NCBI GenBank assembly: GCA_019188255.1
Contig: JAETXT010000014.1
Span: 186,001 to 250,000, forward strand
Length of the DNA stretch: 64,000 bases
Direction: 5' to 3'
DNA from: Verticillium longisporum
Taxonomy: Eukaryota; Ascomycota; Sordariomycetes; Glomerellales; Plectosphaerellaceae
Shown piece after piece: positions 35,995-48,528 of the stretch (position 1 is its first letter; each line of letters opens with the position of its first letter). The translations under genes and the position numbers were made by a program. The notes under the pieces were generated by a model that did not search any database, had not been told where the DNA came from, and worked only from the letters and a program-made list of their open reading frames with translations.

Positions 35995-38900
35995 ATGGAT
36001 CCGTCTCAGAACAAATCTCCTGCCCCGGAACGCATCCGTTGGGATGACGACGAGGAAGCCGGCAAGAAGGCTCGCCCGACCTTGCGTCGTGGCCTGTCTA
36101 CCGATTCTCTCGCCGTCCACTCCATCCGGTCGAGGCGTAACTCGATCGATGCTGCGGCCGCTCTCCCCGTGCAGTATCGTACTGTCTCCATCGACATTGA
36201 CGATTACAACAAGCAACAGGGACAGAAGAAGAAAGTGAATGCTGCTACAACAGGTTCGTCTTATGCCTCTTGTGATGTCTCCAGAACGTGTGTTGAGTCC
36301 AACCCTAACTCATCTCCGCCAACAGAGGTTGCACAGCTCGACTGGCACACGCTCTCTCCCGAAGAGATCCTGCGTCGACTCTCTTCCTCTCGCACCGAAG
36401 GTCTCTCTCCCGACCAAGTCGCCCGCCGCATGGCACACTATGGCAAGAATGCTCCCTCCGATCCTCCTACACACCATACGCGCAAGTTTCTTGGCTACTT
36501 CTTCAAAGGCTTCGGCCCCATTCTCCTCGTTGCTGCCATCCTTGTGTTCATCGCCTGGCGGCCCCTAGGCAAGCCCCGGCGCCGGCTAACCTGGCCCTCG
36601 CCATCGTCCTTCTCGCTGTCTTCTTTATCCAGGCCGCCTTCATCATGTGGCAGGATTGGTCTTCGTCCCGTGTCATGGCCTCCATCAAGACGATGCTGCC
36701 TGACCACTGTCTTGTCACGCGTGATGGCGCCCAGTTGACCCTGCTGGCCGAAGAGATCGTGCCTGGCGACATCCTGACCATCAAAATGGGGAACAAACTG
36801 CCTGCTGATGTTCGCTTCATCGGTGCTTCGTCTGATGCTCGCTTTGATCGTTCCATTCTGACTGGTACGTCCTTTTTATCTCGGACTGACCCAAGGTTGC
36901 AGAGCGTGCTGACAGTGGGATTTCTTAGGTGAATCGGTTCCTCTTGCTGCTACTGTCGACTCGACGAGCGAAAATTACCTCGAGACACGCTGTATCGGTC
37001 TACAGGGCACGCACTGCGTGTCTGGCACCTGTATCGGTGTTGTCGTGGCTACTGGTGACAAGACAATTTTTGGCCGCATCGCCAAGCTGACCAACGAGCC
37101 CAAGAAGGGGTTGACGACACTTGAGCGCGAGGTGCTTCACTTTGTGCTCATAATCTGCGCTGTCATGCTTTCGGTTATTGTTCTTGTGATAATCATCTGG
37201 TGCGTTCCCTATGATTCTTGACCTCTACACAGAGATTGGGCGGAAAAGAATATCGGGCTAACAGAGACCAGGGCTTCTTGGCTCCGACGAGACTATCCCG
37301 ACTGGATCAACGTTCCCAACCTCATCATATCCTGCGTGTCGGTGGCTGTGGCTTTTATTCCCGAGGGTCTCCCCGTGGCTGTCACAGCGAGCATGACCAT
37401 CAGTGCCAACATGATGCGCAAAAACAAGATCCTCTGCAAGTCTCTCAAGACGGTTGAGTCCCTTGGCTCCGTGTCTGTCATTTGCTCCGACAAGACGGGC
37501 ACCCTGACACAGAACAAGATGACCGTCATCGACTGCGCCCTCGGCAACGAACGCATGTCGGTCAAGCAGGCCCACGATGCCCTCGTCCTCAACCAGGCCC
37601 AGAACCCATCGGGAACCCACAACGCCCTTGACCAGCTTCGTTCCCTCGCCGGCCTGTGTAACGCTGCCGAGTTTGACGCCGCAACCCGTCGCTTGCCGAT
37701 CGAGCAGCGTACCATCTACGGTGATGCCACGGATCAAGCCATCCTCCGGTTCTCCGAGCAGCTAGGTTCTGTCGCCGAACTCCGTCGATGCTGGCAAACA
37801 AAGTACGAGCTTGCCTTCAACAGCAAGAACAAATACATGATCAGGGCGCTCGGCCTTGTGCATCCTGATGGAAAGTCAATGTCCTTGCCTTCGGACACGG
37901 CTGCCGTGTTTGAGCCTGCCGATATCCTGTTGACCATCAAGGGTGCTCCCGAGATTCTCCTGAAGCGCGCAACGCACTATGTCAGCCCGACAGGGTGCGT
38001 TCGTGACCTTGACCAGGCTGCCAGGGGTAGCCTCGAGACGACCAAAGATCAATGGTCGGCTCAGGGTCGCCGCGTCATTCTTCTGGCGCGCAAGGTTGTT
38101 TCTCGCTCGACTCTCGGTTCTGAAATGTCTCCTTCCTTCGAGGCGGGCATCAACGAACAGGCAAAGTCGGGCCTGACCGTTGTCGGCCTTGTCGGCATCG
38201 TCGACCCCCTCGCGTTGAGATTCCTGGCGTTGTCGAGACTCTGCGCGGCGCTGGTGTCCGCATCTTCATGGTGACGGGCGATTTTGCCCTGACGGCCCAG
38301 GCCATTGCCACCGAGTGCGGCATCATCACGTATCCTCCCTCGCAAATCGACAGCGTATCGGCCCTCGAGCGTGTGACGACCGTGGACCCCTCGCTCAAGG
38401 GAGCGTTTGTCGGCAGCGGTGGCGATGAGCCCGGCATCCCGCGCAACGCCATTGTACTGTCCGGACCTGACCTAATCACGCTCAACGACGCACAGTGGGA
38501 CCAGCTGACGAGCTACACGGAGATTGTCTTTGCCCGTACGACGCCCGAGCACAAGCTGCGCATCGTGCGCGAGTTCCAGGCACGCAAGCAGACGGTGGCC
38601 ATGACGGGTGACGGCGTCAACGATGCTCCCTTTCTGCGGGCCGCCGACGTGGGCGTGGCCATGGGCTCGGGCAGCGGCGTGGCCATCGAGGCGGCCGATA
38701 TGGTGCTCCTCGACGACACGTTCGCAAGCATTGTCGAGGCGCTGCGCTACGGCCGCATGATGTTTGACAACCTCAAGAAGACGGTGGCCTATCTGCTCCC
38801 TGCTGGCAGCTTCAGCGAGTTCTGGCCCGTCATGGCCAACGTGCTCTTCGGCCTGCCGCAGATCCTCAGCAGCTTCCTCATGATCATCATCTGTCTGTTC

Positions 38901-39512
38901 ACCGACGCCGCCGCCGCCATCGCGCTCGCCTACGAGGCGCCCGAGGCCGACGTGCTCGTGCGCAAGCCTCGCGTGCCCGGCAAGGACCGTCTCGTCGACT
39001 GGAAGCTCATCGCGCAGGCCTACGGCGTCGTCGGCATGCTCGAGACGCTGGCCTCGTTCGCCATGGCCTTCTGGTACCTCGAGCGCAACGGCATCCACTT
39101 CTCGGACCTCTGGTTCTCCTTTGGCGTGCTGCCCGACACGATCGACGAGGACTTTTACGCGCAGAAGCTCAACGTCGCGAGCTCCATCTACTTTGTCAAC
39201 CTCGTCGTCATGCAGTGGTTCAACCTGCTCGCCGTCCGCACCCGTCGCCTGTCGCTCCTCCAGCACCCGCCCTTCTTCAACGCGAGCACCCGCAACATCT
39301 ACCTGCTGCCGGCCGTGCTCTTCGCCCTCGGCATGGCCCTCTTCTGGCTGTATGTGCCCGAGTTTCAGCGCGTCGTTGGCACGGCTGTTGTGCCTGTCGA
39401 GTACTGGTTCCTGCCCATGAGCTTCGGACTGTTCGTGCTCGGCGTGGACGAGGCGCGCAAGTACGCTGTGCGCACGTGGCCCAAGGGTTTCTTCGCCAGG
39501 ACGGCGTGGTAA
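35995..39512 (+). CDS. Type IIC (Na,K-ATPase alpha-like) P-type ATPase, two frameshifts in this sequence
   Basis: About 1,103 residues in the intended frame. Exons are 35995-36253, 36326-36864, 36929-37199 and 37272-39512. Motifs: LDWHTLSPEEILRRL at the N-terminal entry, LTGES spanning intron 2, IPEGLPVAVTASMTI in M4, phosphorylation site D430KTGTLTQNKMTV, and MTGDGVNDAPFLRAADVGVA. These and the C-terminal AYGVVGMLETLASF and VDEARKY match class IIC (animal Na,K/H,K-ATPase) better than ENA. Two frame changes fall in C runs, 36574-36577 and 38205-38209; a missing C restores the conserved reading each time. Intron 1 is 72 nt with no stop, so its retention would add 24 residues. It probably exchanges Na+/K+ or H+ at the plasma membrane; no beta subunit is seen nearby. 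Confidence 0.88.
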
Positions 39513-40696
39513 TGGGGATGGATTGGATCGGCGGGTTAGGCATTCTTGTTGATGATACCCGGTTTGATAGCTTGGCAGAGGAGACAGGTGGTACTGTCAA
39601 AAACATGAAACTGACGCGGGGTTTCTTCCTTTTTCCTCTTTGGATAATTTATGCTGGACAGCCTTTCGAACATCATATTATTCAATGATCTATCTCTACA
39701 ATCAATATGTGACGAGGCAGTCCAGGTGTATATGAAAATACAGTGCGATGTTGATTGGCTCTTAGTGGTGCTGTGCCGAGTCCAATTCACAATTGAAGGA
39801 CAGTGATTATAGAACTTGGACGTGCGTTTGGTGTGCTTCAAGGCTTCAGATTACACAATCGGGACAAAAGACAGCCAGCTTGAATGGTGTAATCAAGATG
39901 CTCTTGAGAGGCCATTGACGTCGAGCCGACCCATTTAATCGCTTTCATGCCGAGTTCCCCCAGACCCAAGCCCCTTGCTGCGATCCAGTACTTCGACGCC
40001 AAACCCGATGCCCCTAAACTCAAGCAAGCCAAGCACAGACATGCGCACCCATGGATAAACCGCCGTCTTAGACACCGAGTTGTCCCGGCTCAGCTCCCAC
40101 GGCACTACTGCAGCCACATCTCACTCGCAGCCTGCCCTTGTCTCAATCCCCCCGCTTCGACGTACCCCTCTCTCGTCTCTGGGGGTTTCTGCCTAGATTC
40201 TAGCTGCGACGGGTTGAAGGTTATTCGCAACTACTGCTTGCCTGCTCGCGATTCACACCGCCAAGACGCGGGGTCCTTGATAACGATCACTTCGTCGAAG
40301 TTTCGGGCTTGTCTTACTATCCTGCCTAGCCTATCATGTATCCAGAGGGAGGTGCCTCCTGGTGGCCATCCCAATATCCGTGACTCCGATGGGCCGTGGT
40401 CTTTGGTGCACTCGGCGACGGCGTAACCCGGCCTTTTCATCTCACGTGTTTCCGCGTCAAAGGGCGTCACTGCATTTCACTGCATCTCTACCCGTTCAGC
40501 TGCGGTAGATGATCGTCTATAAGAGCCCGCGATCTCGCGCCGTTTGACCCCTCGACCTTGCCATCTGCCTTGCCCAAACACCTCGTCCCCAGAATCCTTG
40601 CCTGCAGAAACCTTGCCTATCCCGTGTTTCCTCCCGATATCAAACCTCCTTGCCTCTTATTGCAGATCCCCCAACGTCGCACCAGCACCGCCCAAC
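39513..40696. other. Intergenic region
   Basis: ATPase 3' region, then the promoter of the glyoxalase-fold gene, with a TATA-like word (tctataag, 40516-40523) about 175 nt before its start. No gene seen. Confidence 0.5.
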
Positions 40697-41253
40697 ATGC
40701 CCATCGCCCACATCGGCCTCGCAATCCCCCTGGCGCTCCTCGACGAGACGCTCGCCTTCTACGTCGCAGCCCTCGCGCCCCTCGGCTACAAGGTCCTCAT
40801 GCGGCCAACCCCCAACGCCATCGGCCTCGGCCTCGAGATGCCCATCACCGACTTCTGGATCACGGCCATTGACATTCCCTCTGTCAACGCCCTCAGCCAC
40901 GTCGCCTTTACCGCAGACAGTGAGTCTCCCTTCTCTTGGTTCCGAGCCTTCGTCTCGATTCCGAATGCCTTTTGTCGTGGTTCCGAATGCCTCTTGTCGT
41001 GGTTCCAAATGCCTCTTGTCGCGGCTTCCCGAACGAACAGCAAAAGCGAAGCCAAACAAACCCCACTAACAACTCCCCACCAGCCCGCGACCAGGTCGAC
41101 GCCTTCTACAAAGCCGGCCTCGCCTCGCCCGGCGCAAAGGACAACGGCGCCCCCGGCGTGCGCGAGATGTACCACCCAAACTACTACGCCGCCTTCCTCA
41201 TCGACCCCGTCGGCAACAACATTGAGCTCGTCTGCCACGCGCCGCCGAGCTGA
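40697..41253 (+). CDS. Glyoxalase / VOC-superfamily protein
   Basis: 130 residues from exons 40697-40919 and 41084-41253 (intron GTGAGT...CAG with a CTAAC branch site). It has the two-module beta-alpha-beta-beta-beta layout of the vicinal oxygen chelate fold: HIGLAIPLALLDETLAFY at the N-terminus, and YYAAFLIDPVGNNIELVCH at the C-terminus, with the first His and the last-strand Glu at the usual metal-ligand positions. The length is typical for single-domain fungal members related to glyoxalase I and bleomycin-resistance proteins. Substrate unknown. The intron is filled with a 22-nt minisatellite. The ATG at 40697 directly precedes the first beta strand. Confidence 0.85.
40959..41024. repeat. 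22-nt minisatellite inside an intron
   Basis: Three tandem 22-nt copies (40959-40980, 40981-41002, 41003-41024) of a unit with core TTCCgAATGCCTcTTGTCG, plus degraded copies on both sides. It makes up most of the 164-nt intron. Confidence 0.88.
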
Positions 41254-42066
41254 GCGAGGCTGCGAGCTCCAGGGTTGAATCTGTCTGCGGCGGAGTGATC
41301 ACGGTGGTGGGGAGAGGGGCCTGCTGTGGAGGAATCTGCGGGCAAGTGGTGTGGTGAACGGCGTTTTGAGCTGGGTGTTTGGCTGGTTGTTTCTTGGTGC
41401 AGGCACTTACTGGCTTTTGGACGAGGTAAAAGAAAATAAGCCAAAATGGCGAATCATATTCCTGAGCTGCATGATAGGGCAGATGCAACATATCGAAAAG
41501 CTGTGCTGTTGAGTCACATGTCGTCATGTTCCGGTCCAACCTCCGCCAACATAATAACCCAAGACACGGGATAAACTGTGTGTCGCATAAAGAACCAAGT
41601 GCCTAGCAAAGCAAGTCACATCGGCACTCCATGCTGCAAACCGTCAACGCCTGTCAATTCATGCAGGCCCGTTCTAAATAAACGGGATGCAACGCCAGCG
41701 GGCCGACGACGCACATCGCATGCAGCACCCAAGTACAGAAGCAGAAAACCACGCCCCAACGCCTCATCATCCCCCACGTCTAGTCCGAGAAGCCCAACGC
41801 TGAGTCCTCCAGCTCCGCCAGCTCGTCATCCGTCATGCGAGGGCAAGCACCCCCAGCTCAATCCGCCAGAGGCCCCCAAAGCCCCCATGTACGAAAATCC
41901 AACCAGCTCAGTCACGAACAGCCCCCGGCACCAGCCCGCCCGCGCCATGAACTTGAGCCGTGACCTCGCCAAATTCGTCATTCTCCGTGTAGAGTGTTCT
42001 CCTCCAAACATGTGTATATCAGGGTATCAATCTCGTCGTGTTGTAAACAAAAGCAAGCTGGTCGTT
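41254..42066. other. Convergent 3' spacer
   Basis: Between the glyoxalase-fold and cyclin stop codons. A few short minus-strand acidic frames (for example MTDDELAELEDSALGFSD near 41.8 kb) are not supported by splicing or a start context. No gene called. Confidence 0.5.
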
Positions 42067-43629
42067 CTAGGCGTCATCCGCGGCCGCTGCTGCGGGTCGC
42101 GACTGCTGTGGCACCACCACCTCGCGAGCGTAAAACTCGACAAGCATGGTGGCGTAGGCCTCGAGGTCCTCGACGGGGACCGCAAGTCGGAAGTCGTTTA
42201 AAAGAAGAAATTGAAGTTCGAGGTGGTTAAGCTCGGCGAGAGGCAATCCACCAACCTGTATTGACATTAGAAGTTCGTTCATTCCACAGGGTCAACGCTA
42301 AATACGAACCTTGGCGTATCTCGAGTTTGTGTAGAACACATCCGAGAAGAACTTGCTTGCGCAAGTCACCCCAGCAATGATCAGCCTATGAATGTTGAAG
42401 CTGTCAACCACAAAATAAGTGGCAGGTCCGATATTCGGTCCGGGATCCGCGCATGATGATCGGTCCCTTTTCACTGTCGCGCCGCTTCGCACTCGAAGGC
42501 GTCTCGTCGTCATCGTCATCGTCGTCTGCGAGGTCCGAGTCTGTTTCAGCGCTCTCGTCGCTCTCTCCATCATCCTCCATGTCCACGTCGATCGACTTGG
42601 AAGCTTCGGCGGGCGCAGGCTCAGGGTGGGCCTGTCGCTGCTCCTCGTTCTTGACCACCATCTCGTTTACCCTCTCCGTCATACGGTCAAAGTAGACAAG
42701 GAGGCTGAGGAAGACCTCGTACGTTGTCGGACAGTACTTGTGAATGCGAGACAGATAGCTCAGAATTGTAATGGCGGGGACGTTCTTGCCGTGAAAGGCG
42801 AGCACCGAGGTACTGAGCGGGCTCATCTGGGTTCCACTGCCAGCCTCGCCGTTCTGGTTGGCCTGCTGCTGGTGCGCAACGTTGCGCTGCAGTGCGTCGT
42901 GCTGCAGGTCGTTGGTGGTTGTGATCTTCGTGAGCAGCGCCGCCACCATCTCGATAATGTCGCCAATGGGCATGCCGCTGATCTCGTACTTGACCTGCTG
43001 GGCAGGGGCATCGTTCAAAATGCCGCTGCCGTTGATCATGTCGGCTCGCGCCAGACTCTGAATATGGGCAAGGTCTCGGACCTGGATCGTCTGGCCTGAT
43101 GGCGGTTCCAGCGGGGACGTCGCGTCAACGAGGTAGCTGTCGTTCGGAGACGAAGTGGTGAGGGTTGGCTGAACGTCCGAAGCGGGCGAGGGCTGTTGCT
43201 GATGGGGAGCCATGGTGGTGGAGGGCCCTACGACGGTGGTGGAGCCAGAGTGTGTGGCGCTTTGAGCCTGTGATGCGATGCCGCGGTCGCTAGCATGCTG
43301 GGCTCCAGCGTTGGCGACGGTGTGGCTAGGAGAGGAGGACGATGGAGGGGTCGGAAATCGTGAGGCGCTATCCGTGGTGGCGGTTCGCTTCTCTGGGGGT
43401 CGGTGGGTTTCCTGTCTTGCACGATCTGGCGCAAGACGGACGCGGTGCTGACGGCAGGTTGGTATCGCGGGCTGGCGGACGGGCGGCGGGCGGAAGGTGA
43501 GTCTCGAGAATGGCTGGCTGATCGGTATCGCGAATCGTGAGAGTGCTGGCGGGACAGGCCTGACGAGGCTATCATGGTGTGAAAGTGGGAAGGGTGGTCG
43601 GAAATGTAGTCGCCGATTACAGCTGCCAT
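42067..43629 (-). CDS. Pho80/PREG-type cyclin, two frameshifts in this sequence
   Basis: Cyclin of the Pho80 family (yeast Pho80/Pcl6/Pcl7, Neurospora PREG), partner of a Pho85-type kinase, about 502 residues in the intended frame. Exons are 43629-42310 and 42255-42067 (intron GTTCGT...CAG). Cyclin-box stretches: ILSYLSRIHKYCPTTYEVFL, SLLVYFDRMTE, VDSFNIHRLIIAGVTCASKF, and GGLPLAELNHLELQFLLLND across the intron. An acidic Asp-rich loop splits the box, as in fungal homologs. The frame changes at the G5 run 43395-43399 (missing base) and at 42417-42418 (extra T within CHYFVVDS). A start at 43213 (MAPHQQQ) would ignore a Ser/Pro-rich N-terminus that reads well once the first shift is allowed. 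By family, it may repress the phosphate-starvation regulator. Confidence 0.88.
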
Positions 43630-46600
43630 AGCATGGTATTAATGCGAAGGGAAGAGGCGCAAGGCGAGGAGTGTCGAATTAAAGATTAGGTGGGCAGATT
43701 GACTGTGGTGTTGAGAGGCGGCCGCTGTGAAGGAGGGAAGAAGCAGGTTAGCATATGGCGTTTCGGCCCAAGGCGCAAGAGAAGCGAGTGCAGATGCAGA
43801 TGCGCGAAATTGCAGGAGCGGCGGTGACGGCGCTGCGGCGCTCCGAGGGGCAGGGAAACGAGCCGGGCGACAGAACAAGGAGGGGCGAGCGGGTTGGGCA
43901 GAAGTGGGCACGGGGGTAGCAATCAGGAAGACCATGCGAGGGAGGCACAGATAGATGGGCGGGCATGCACGGTGATCAGGGCTGCGTTGATGCTGCTGCT
44001 GCTGCCATGGGTAGGACGAGGGAAATGCGCAAGAACAGGCAAGGCAAGGCCGCCGGCACCAGCCCAAGATCTGCATCGTAGGCCTCGTCTCGTGGCCTTG
44101 CCGTGAGCGAGATGGCCCAACAACGGCAGTTCAGATTGATCCGCATCGTTGGCAATGGCAGCTTGTTGAGTGGTCGGGACTGGTGGCAAGGATTACAGAG
44201 CAACTCGACTAGGCAGAAGTGCAAGCAGGCAGAGAGGCCGGTGCGTTGCACAGACTCATGGACTTGCCCATGTCCCATGTCCATTGACTATCGCGATGCA
44301 CAGCGACCGAGGCGCGGCTGCGTGCGTGCAACAGCGTACAAGACTCGGCAACGGATGAAGTGACGAAAGCGAGGGTAGTGGTGGTGGCGACCGGTCGGCA
44401 ATAGCATCGTATAGCCAAGGCCGAGACGAGAACAAATGAGGACTTGGGGGGTGGCCCAGCAAAGCGACACAGCACACAAGCAAGACAAGGTGGGTTGGAG
44501 CCGAAAGATGGAGAGAAAGAGTAGATGGACAGAAAGAAAGCATCGCTTACCTGGGACAAAACAGACGTGCAGTATGAACGAGAGCGCCAACGAAGCAAAC
44601 GACGCGAGAGAGGGTGACGATGTGTCGTCCTTTGGTCCTTTGGTAGCCGAACCGTCGTGGAAGGGCTAGAGGAAAAGGGATATGATGTCGGTGGTGGACA
44701 GGGGCCGAAGAATCTGTTCCAGTCGTTCGGGGTGACGAGACTAGCAGACACGGCAGGGTCGAATGTGGGAGGATGGTGTCTTGCGAGGAATGCGAATTCG
44801 ATTTCGAATTTGCTAATGGAGCCGGCTTTCTCAAACCAGGGGACCCAGGGGCGACGGAGGGGGGAACCAAGAGATCTGGAGGCGCCGGGGGTGTCTTTTG
44901 GTTTGAAAAAGGACACAAAGGATGACGGCCGAACGCGGGACGAGTCGGAGGGAGGGGGCGGAGGCGACGGGGTAATAGGTGTGGCGACGTCAAGTTGAAA
45001 TGACTCGAGACAAACCAGTGCTCGAAGTGTGTGCGCAAGGTGCGTAAGGTGCGTTATGCATACGTTGTTTAGGTGTGCGTCGATGGTACGTGTCTGGGCA
45101 ATGCGCTGCGATGATGCGACCCGGTCGGAGACAAAGGGGTGAGGAGGGGAGGGGAGGAGAGGGGGTAGGCGCGAGGCAAATGTATGTTCGGTACTCGGTC
45201 GGAGCACGGCTAAATGACGATGAGGCAGAGGCGAGATACGAGACGCACGCAATACGGCAAAAGGCGACAGCACTGACGATGACGATGGTGATGGCGATGG
45301 TGATGGTGATGATGTAGAGGGATAGTGTATGTTGGAGGAGGGAGGGAAGCAAGAGGCGCGAATTGCCAGATGGAGGAGGAAAGGGGGGATCGACTGTAGG
45401 TAACAGTTTCCCATCCCATCTCTTGCCTCTCTCTGTGTGAGTCCCTTCCATCCAGCCTACACCCAGGTAGATACCGTACCGTACCTGCCTTGCGTTACCT
45501 TGCCTCTACGGGATGGCAGGCGCGACCAGGTAGTCCGGCGCCCTCTACCGGCAAGATGGGGCGGTCGAGGTGGATGCTTGCGGTGGACCCAGCTACCGAC
45601 GCAGGTCGCTACGTGCCAGCACGTCCCCTGGAGCTTCAGGCGCTCGACGGGACCACAGAGGGCGCCTGGTCGATGGTGGCAGCGGCTCACAGGGGACCAC
45701 GGCCACTAAAGAGGCACCCAAGCCCTTCCCCCTTCTCCTTTCACAGCACGCGCTACCGACGTACCACCATACCTTACTCTCCACAGGCAGGCACCTTGCC
45801 TGCTCCCGGAGTTCGCCAGCAAAGGGGCCGCTCGCATGGACCACGAAGTAAAGGTCCAGGCTCGCGTCCTGTGGAGTCGATGACACAACGAGGTGCCTAT
45901 GGCCCTGCGGATTGGACCAGGGCGACACGCGGCGGGGCCCACCGAAACCAGCCCCCCAACCTCCTATCGCCTGCAGCGTCTGCTGCAACATGTGGATGGC
46001 TAGCTGCACCGACCCAACAGCTGAGTGCTCCGTATTTCGATGGAGACAACGAGCTCATCGAGCCAGGACAGCCTGCTTCCTGAACCCAGACGTCACTGAT
46101 GTTCCGATCATCATATTTCATCTTGGTATTAGAAACAGATGCCTAGATCGGAGACTAAAATAGACGACCTGGAAAACGTGGGAGATAAAAAAAGGAGGGA
46201 GAGAATTGAGAGGTCTGAATAACTTGATCTCGACGACCGCGCCAACATCGGCCAATCCCTCGTCCCGACCTCATGATAAGCCCTCGAATGGCGCGATATC
46301 TGGAGATAAGGCATCTTGAATTTGGTAACCGCTGGCTTTCTGGGCTCTCTACAGGTCAGTGCATGCCAGGATTAGACCCAGCAGACGAGGTGTACATGGT
46401 ATCTCCGTGGTCTCTCGATATTCGTACGCTGAGTGTCAAAGTGCCATCAAATGGTCCTTGTCTTGACCAGGCCCCTCGTGGACCTGGGCCGACGACATCA
46501 GGCTTCCTCTGGTAGGCAGCCTCGGCTGTCTGATGTCGACGAGGCGTGCTAGGCTGGCACAAGGCGATGCCTGTGACAGCGAGTGACAACCTCTGGCTAC

Positions 46601-46825
46601 CTTACCGTAACCTAGAGCCGGAAGGTGACTCGGGCTACCGGCCTACCTTGGCTGGCTCGCAACTAGCCGAGCTCCCAACATGGCCCCATCATTTCCTTCG
46701 ATCAGCTCTTTCGATCAGCTCAATACGACCCTTCGCTGCAGACGACGGATGAGACAGCATCTTCATCGCGTGCCCTGCTCCGTTCCGATCACCAGTCCTC
46801 TGCCGCCTCCCGTTCCCAGCCCGTC

Positions 46826-46870
<45 letters not shown>

Positions 46871-48528
46871 CAGGGCTGCCGGGGCCAGCAGCACACGGCA
46901 CTCAAGCTTTCCAGCGTCCAGTGCCAGTGGCCTGCCCAGCACCCCCAGCACCATCCCTGCCAGAAGCTACTTGTACCCCTGGACCCCCTGTCCTGCTGCT
47001 GTCGCCCTTCGACCCCGTCCGCCTCGGCACCCACCCGCCCGCTCTGCCCACTTCCCTCTCCGCCCGCACCTCCGCCAATCTCGGGCCAGCACGCCGGCAC
47101 GGGGTGTCCCTCATTGCCTCTCCAGGATCCTGACTATCTTCACCGCATCCCTATGCTCAAGCTGCCAGCTGGGGCACTCCATGCCGTCAACCCATCCCCA
47201 TTCTTCGTCGTCTTTCTCTTCTTCGGGGGGATCAGCCTTACACAGGGCCCTGAAACGTCGGGGTATTCCTCCTGTTCCCTCTCCGAGAGGAATCCCGACA
47301 GACTGAGCCTAGTCCGGGAAGGGGTCATCGGTCGCGTTGAAAGAGGAACATTAACCCCGACAAGACATAACAGACAAGACATGAGACAAGGAAGCCAAAG
47401 CAGAGACAAATGCAAAGGGCACGTGTCCACACTGCTTTGCCGGAGCAAGACAGCATAAGGAGCAGCCCCGTCGCCGATCCGAAGCACAGGTGACGTGTTG
47501 AGCCCCTTTGGCCCATCAATCAATCCTCCACGCTCATCGAGGATCCGACACCGAAAACCATCCCCCCACCCCATTTTAAAAAGAGGAAAGGAAAAAGGGT
47601 TCTTCTAATCCCTTATTGATTTACACGATGATGATATGCCCCCCGGTTTAGCGTCACCGTCAAGGCCATGGAGCAGGCGGTTCGCTGCTTCCACTGCTCT
47701 AGGAAGTGCTGTTATCCGCTTCCGCGTGCCCATGTAGCGCCCGCTGGCAATCACCGCCTCTTCCCGGCGACGTCAATACACTCCCAGATTTGACCGCCGG
47801 GGCGGGGCAACGTTGTCTCCCACCCGGTGGACGCCAACTTATCCAATCGAGGTGGGTGCGTCGCTCACATGCACGCAACGCCCTCCTTCATACGTATCTC
47901 CTGCATGTCCCCTCTCCCCGCTCCTCATCGACGGTGTCCGGGTTTATCAAGACTCACCGCCTTTGACGTTTCCGCCACGCGCAGGCTGCCGCCGCCCTTC
48001 CCCCCTTTCGCGCTCTAGGCAAAACGGGAGAGCGAGACAACTGCGACGTTGTGATTCGACCCTGCATTGTGCATTCGGATCAACACCCACCTCCCGCTGG
48101 TTGTGCCATGGCATGGCGTGACCCCCTTGACCCCCTCCTCTGCTCTTAAATCCACGGACAGGCCCGCCTCACCCGTCAGCCCCGGGCGAACAGGATGCCG
48201 GACCTGGTCGCAGGGGGAGCCAGCATCGCAGTCGCAGCATGAGCATGATCGGATCGACAGGTCGGGTACCATGGCTGCGACACACGAAAATCACTCTCAA
48301 CACGGACCATGAGACGACAAAAAAAAGTTGTCATCAGGAGACTTTTTGGTCGGCTCTCATTCCCTTCGTCGTCATCTAAGGTTATGTATTATACAATGCC
48401 CCTGCTGTGATTTGCATGCGTCGTGTGAGCGGTGCACCGTGGCACGCGCCAGCACTTATCCGAGGCACCAAACGACATCATCGTCCTCGGCAGCTCCTCG
48501 CGTCAGGCCGCCCTGAACCAAATTCTCC
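43630..48528. other. 4.9-kb intergenic region
   Basis: Upstream of the cyclin, the coding-strand side is CT-rich (43.6-45.4 kb), which produces a 401-codon low-complexity open frame (44209-45414, minus) that I do not accept as a gene. Further on lie a GATGGT-type repeat (about 45276-45314), a CAAG repeat (46826-46870) and GTACC-type words (about 45470-45490). No gene supported. Confidence 0.5.
46826..46870. repeat. Tetranucleotide microsatellite (CAAG)11
   Basis: Eleven perfect CAAG units, 45 nt, in non-coding DNA. Confidence 0.95.

Noticed and set aside
38472..39266. 264-codon open frame antisense to the type IIC ATPase
   Set aside because: Same shadow effect; the sense strand encodes the conserved hinge and M5-M8.
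44209..45414. 401-codon minus-strand open frame upstream of the cyclin
   Set aside because: Ser/Pro/Cys-rich low complexity, other frames open in parallel, no domain; fits a pyrimidine-rich leader.
46680..47306. 208-codon frame crossing the CAAG microsatellite
   Set aside because: The repeat (KQAS units) lies in the middle, flanks are low-complexity, and neighbouring frames are equally open.
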